A program made the translations under genes and the position numbers. A stretch of 64,000 nucleotides of DNA from assembly GCA_902583075.1 (NCBI GenBank), contig CACHUN010000001.1, positions 62,001 through 126,000 of the forward strand. Reading direction: 5' to 3'. Positions 62,010-64,000 of the stretch are shown here, piece by piece. Within the stretch, counting starts at the first letter, position 1. Every line of letters starts with the position of its first letter. The stretch comes from an uncultured Pelagibacteraceae bacterium (GTDB lineage: Bacteria > Pseudomonadota > Alphaproteobacteria > Pelagibacterales > Pelagibacteraceae). Under the pieces are notes generated by a model. It did no database searches. It saw only the letters and a program-made list of their open reading frames with translations, and was not told the origin of the DNA.

Positions 62010-62039
62010 GCTGCTAGCTAATAGCTAGCAGCTTTTTTT
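62010..62039 (+). terminator. Terminator-like hairpin abutting the tctAB ATG
   Basis: GCTGCTAGCT (62010-62019) pairs perfectly with AGCTAGCAGC (62023-62032) around the three-base loop AAT, followed by seven T (62033-62039). The ATG of the permease gene is at 62040. A seven-A run precedes the stem, so it could work in both directions. Confidence 0.9.
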
Positions 62040-64000
62040 ATGGAACAATTATTAGCTGCACTTTTACAACTTTTTGAGCCTACTCATTTAGCATTTCTAT
62101 TTGCAGGTACTTTACTTGGTTTAATTGTTGGTATTCTTCCAGGTATGGGTGGAACATCAGGTTTAGCCCTTGTTTTACCTTTCGTTTTTACAATGGAGCC
62201 TTCACATGCTCTTGCAATGATGATTGGAGTTTTAGCTCCTACGACAACTTCTGATACTTTTCCTGCTGTGCTTATGGGAGTACCTGGTACAGCAGGATCT
62301 CAAGCAACAGTAATGGATGGTTTTCCACTTTCCAAAAAAGGCATGGCTGCAAGAGCGTTAAGTGCTGCCTTTAGTGCTTCGTTGCTTGGAGGTATCTTTG
62401 GAGCTTTTATATTATCTATATCTATTTATTACGCCATTCCAATAATAATGGCTTTTGGATTTGGAGAACAGTTCCTTTTAGTAGTTCTTGCTTTATTAAT
62501 GGTTGGAGCTCTTACAGGTGACAATTTATTTAAAGGTATTGCTTCTTGTTTTTTAGGTTTAATTATTGGATCAATTGGAACAGCCCCAATTACAGGAGAT
62601 CCAAGATACACATTTAATACATTATATCTTTTAGAAGGTGTTCCTCTTGTTGTTGTTGGACTTGGATTATTCGCAATTCCTGAAATTGTCGGACTTCTTG
62701 ATGCTAAAGGTTCAATTGCAAAATCACTTAATACCAAAAAAGGATGGTTCACAGGTTTAAAAGATGTTGTAAAAAATTGGTTTTTAGTTTTACGATGTTC
62801 TACTCTTGGTTGTCTTGTTGGAGCTTTACCAGGTTTAGGAGGAACAGTCGTTGATTGGATTGCATATAGTCACTTAAAACAAACAACAAAAGATACTTCT
62901 CAATTTGGTAAAGGTGATATCCGAGGCGTTATAGCACCTGAGTCTGCTAATAATGCTAAAGAGGGTGGAGCATTAATTCCAACATTAATTTTTGGAATAC
63001 CTGGTTCTGGTAATAAGGTTTTATTACTTGGAGGTTTTGTTCTAATTGGAATTGAACCTGGTTTAGATATGGTAACTACAAACCTAGATCTTACCTATCT
63101 AATGATTTGGTCATTAGCTATTGCAAATATTTTAGGTGCTGGAATTTGTATGGGTTTTTCATCCCAAATTTCAAAATTCACTTTAGTTCCATATTACATA
63201 CTTGCACCTGTGATGGTTTGTTTAATATTTTTTGCAACATTTAACATTAATAGGGACTGGTATGATTTTATTGGACTATTATCATTTGGTATAATTGGTA
63301 TTACCTTTAAAAACTTTGGTTGGTCTAGACCGGCACTTTTAATTGGTTTCTTTTTATCAAGCAAAGTTGAACTTCTAAGCTATCAAACTCAAGCAGTATA
63401 TGGTTTAAGTTTTTTATCCCGTCCAGTTTCAATAATTCTTATAATTTTGTGTCTTGCTACTATCGTTCTTTTGACAAAACAAAAGTTTGATAGCAATTAT
63501 AGATCTGATCTTATTAAAGGTAAGCTTACTCAAATTTATTATATAGTTATATTACTCTGTCTACCTTTATCTATGATTTGGTTTACTAGTAGTTTAGATT
63601 ATCGTGCTAACTTGTTTCCAATAAGTCTAAGTGTAATAGCTTTATCACTCTTAGTTTTTATACTTTTTGTAAAAATTGCTGACTTAAAAAATTTACCATT
63701 TTTAAATAATACATTTATGAAATTTGCTCGATCAAATATTTTTGAAATAAGTGGTAACTTTAATAATCAACTTTTTTATTATTTTAGTTTTATTGGTTTC
63801 CTATTAATGAATTTTATATTTGGTTTTCCAATTGCAGCAGCAATTTTTATAAATATATTTATATTATTTCACAATAGAAAAGCTTATGTATCATCAATTT
63901 GTATTTCTGCTGTATTGATGGTAATACTCTGGTCGTTATCCTCCTTGCTAACTTTACAGTTTCCAAATGGTTTGATAGGATTATTAATTGACTTACCTTG
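62040..64000 (+). CDS. Fused TctA-TctB transporter permease (3' end beyond window)
   Basis: The frame is open from ATG 62040 to the window end, giving 653 residues. Residues 1-480 are TctA: GILPGMGGTSGLALVLPF (about 31-48), PTTTSDTFPAVLMGVPGTAG, GALPGLGGTVVDWIAY and PESANNAKEGGALIPTLIFG. After a KQKFDSNYRSD linker comes a second membrane unit of about 150 residues that looks like TctB: NLFPISLSVIALSLLVFILF, a helix pair FSFIGFLLMNFIFGFPIAAA, and FPNGLIGLLI at the end. No Shine-Dalgarno sequence precedes the ATG, only the terminator's T-tract. Such TctA-TctB fusions are uncommon compared with separate subunits. Confidence 0.88.
   Translation, partial: MEQLLAALLQLFEPTHLAFLFAGTLLGLIVGILPGMGGTSGLALVLPFVFTMEPSHALAMMIGVLAPTTTSDTFPAVLMGVPGTAGSQATVMDGFPLSKKGMAARALSAAFSASLLGGIFGAFILSISIYYAIPIIMAFGFGEQFLLVVLALLMVGALTGDNLFKGIASCFLGLIIGSIGTAPITGDPRYTFNTLYLLEGVPLVVVGLGLFAIPEIVGLLDAKGSIAKSLNTKKGWFTGLKDVVKNWFLVLRCSTLGCLVGALPGLGGTVVDWIAYSHLKQTTKDTSQFGKGDIRGVIAPESANNAKEGGALIPTLIFGIPGSGNKVLLLGGFVLIGIEPGLDMVTTNLDLTYLMIWSLAIANILGAGICMGFSSQISKFTLVPYYILAPVMVCLIFFATFNINRDWYDFIGLLSFGIIGITFKNFGWSRPALLIGFFLSSKVELLSYQTQAVYGLSFLSRPVSIILIILCLATIVLLTKQKFDSNYRSDLIKGKLTQIYYIVILLCLPLSMIWFTSSLDYRANLFPISLSVIALSLLVFILFVKIADLKNLPFLNNTFMKFARSNIFEISGNFNNQLFYYFSFIGFLLMNFIFGFPIAAAIFINIFILFHNRKAYVSSICISAVLMVILWSLSSLLTLQFPNGLIGLLIDLP

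Noticed and set aside
1-64000. tRNA, rRNA or other structured RNA genes
   Set aside because: The longest gene-free gaps (about 150-190 bases) contain no cloverleaf, T-loop consensus or rRNA sequence that I can recognise.

Overview
This is an AT-rich (by eye roughly 30% G+C, not computed), extremely compact bacterial chromosome segment that looks like Pelagibacterales (SAR11, marine Alphaproteobacteria). The grounds are overlapping or abutting genes almost throughout, no gene-free stretch over 300 bases, many A/T-ending codons with Lys/Asn/Ile-rich proteins, several solute-binding-protein transporters (TTT and TRAP), a methylcitrate operon, and the alphaproteobacterial order purB-purC-purS-purQ-purL-bolA-grxD. 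I found no rRNA, tRNA, CRISPR, insertion sequence or prophage.

Layout. 1-3077: a partial DUF6165-like gene, a family-9 glycosyltransferase, a TauE/SafE exporter and an AbrB-type membrane protein. 3105-7483: a tripartite tricarboxylate transporter (tctC-tctB-tctA) whose last gene overlaps a Tat-exported flavin amine oxidase. 7480-14461: envelope and redox genes (GT4, thioredoxin-like, gamma carbonic anhydrase, a secreted HExxH peptidase, a PPOX-like protein, a beta-hydroxyacid dehydrogenase, an MFS carrier). 14468-22281: rpoZ, then a probable malonate island (class III CoA transferase, TRAP dctPQM, malonyl-CoA decarboxylase), dusA and a second TauE. 22282-34310: phosphomannomutase, nrdAB, the methylcitrate operon prpDBC with a phosphoglycolate-phosphatase-like gene, an acetyltransferase-only GlmU, glmS and a YdcF-like protein. 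34390-41540: DAHP synthase, nadE, cysS, citramalate synthase, a TrmJ-like methylase, rpsD and a methyltransferase. 41543-48751: one nine-gene minus-strand operon, sfsA-map-purB-purC-purS-purQ-purL-bolA-grxD. 48774-51837: a CinA-like domain protein, a gamma-glutamylcyclotransferase-like protein, azlCD and a PhyH dioxygenase. 51803-57126: an accessory stretch of mostly unrecognised secreted or small proteins. 57132-64000: phosphatidylcholine synthase, a second beta-hydroxyacid dehydrogenase, a methyltransferase, a phosphosulfolactate-synthase-like protein, and a second TTT system in which TctA and TctB are fused (runs off the window end).

How it fits together. The segment carries scavenging of small carboxylates (two TTT systems, one TRAP system) plus catabolism of C3 units: a probable malonate to malonyl-CoA to acetyl-CoA route and the methylcitrate cycle for propionyl-CoA. 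Alongside sit core biosynthesis (purines, aromatic amino acids, isoleucine through citramalate, amino sugars, NAD, deoxynucleotides).

The most striking pattern is regulatory. In all three binding-protein-first transporter operons a terminator-like hairpin with a T-tract sits exactly at the start codon of the following permease gene, while the binding-protein gene has a strong purine-rich ribosome binding site. This suggests a shared attenuation design that makes much more binding protein than permease. The least explained region is 51803-55259: a 591-residue secreted protein with recurring aromatic/alanine helical modules, a tyrosine/glycine/serine-rich secreted protein, and three unrecognised small genes.
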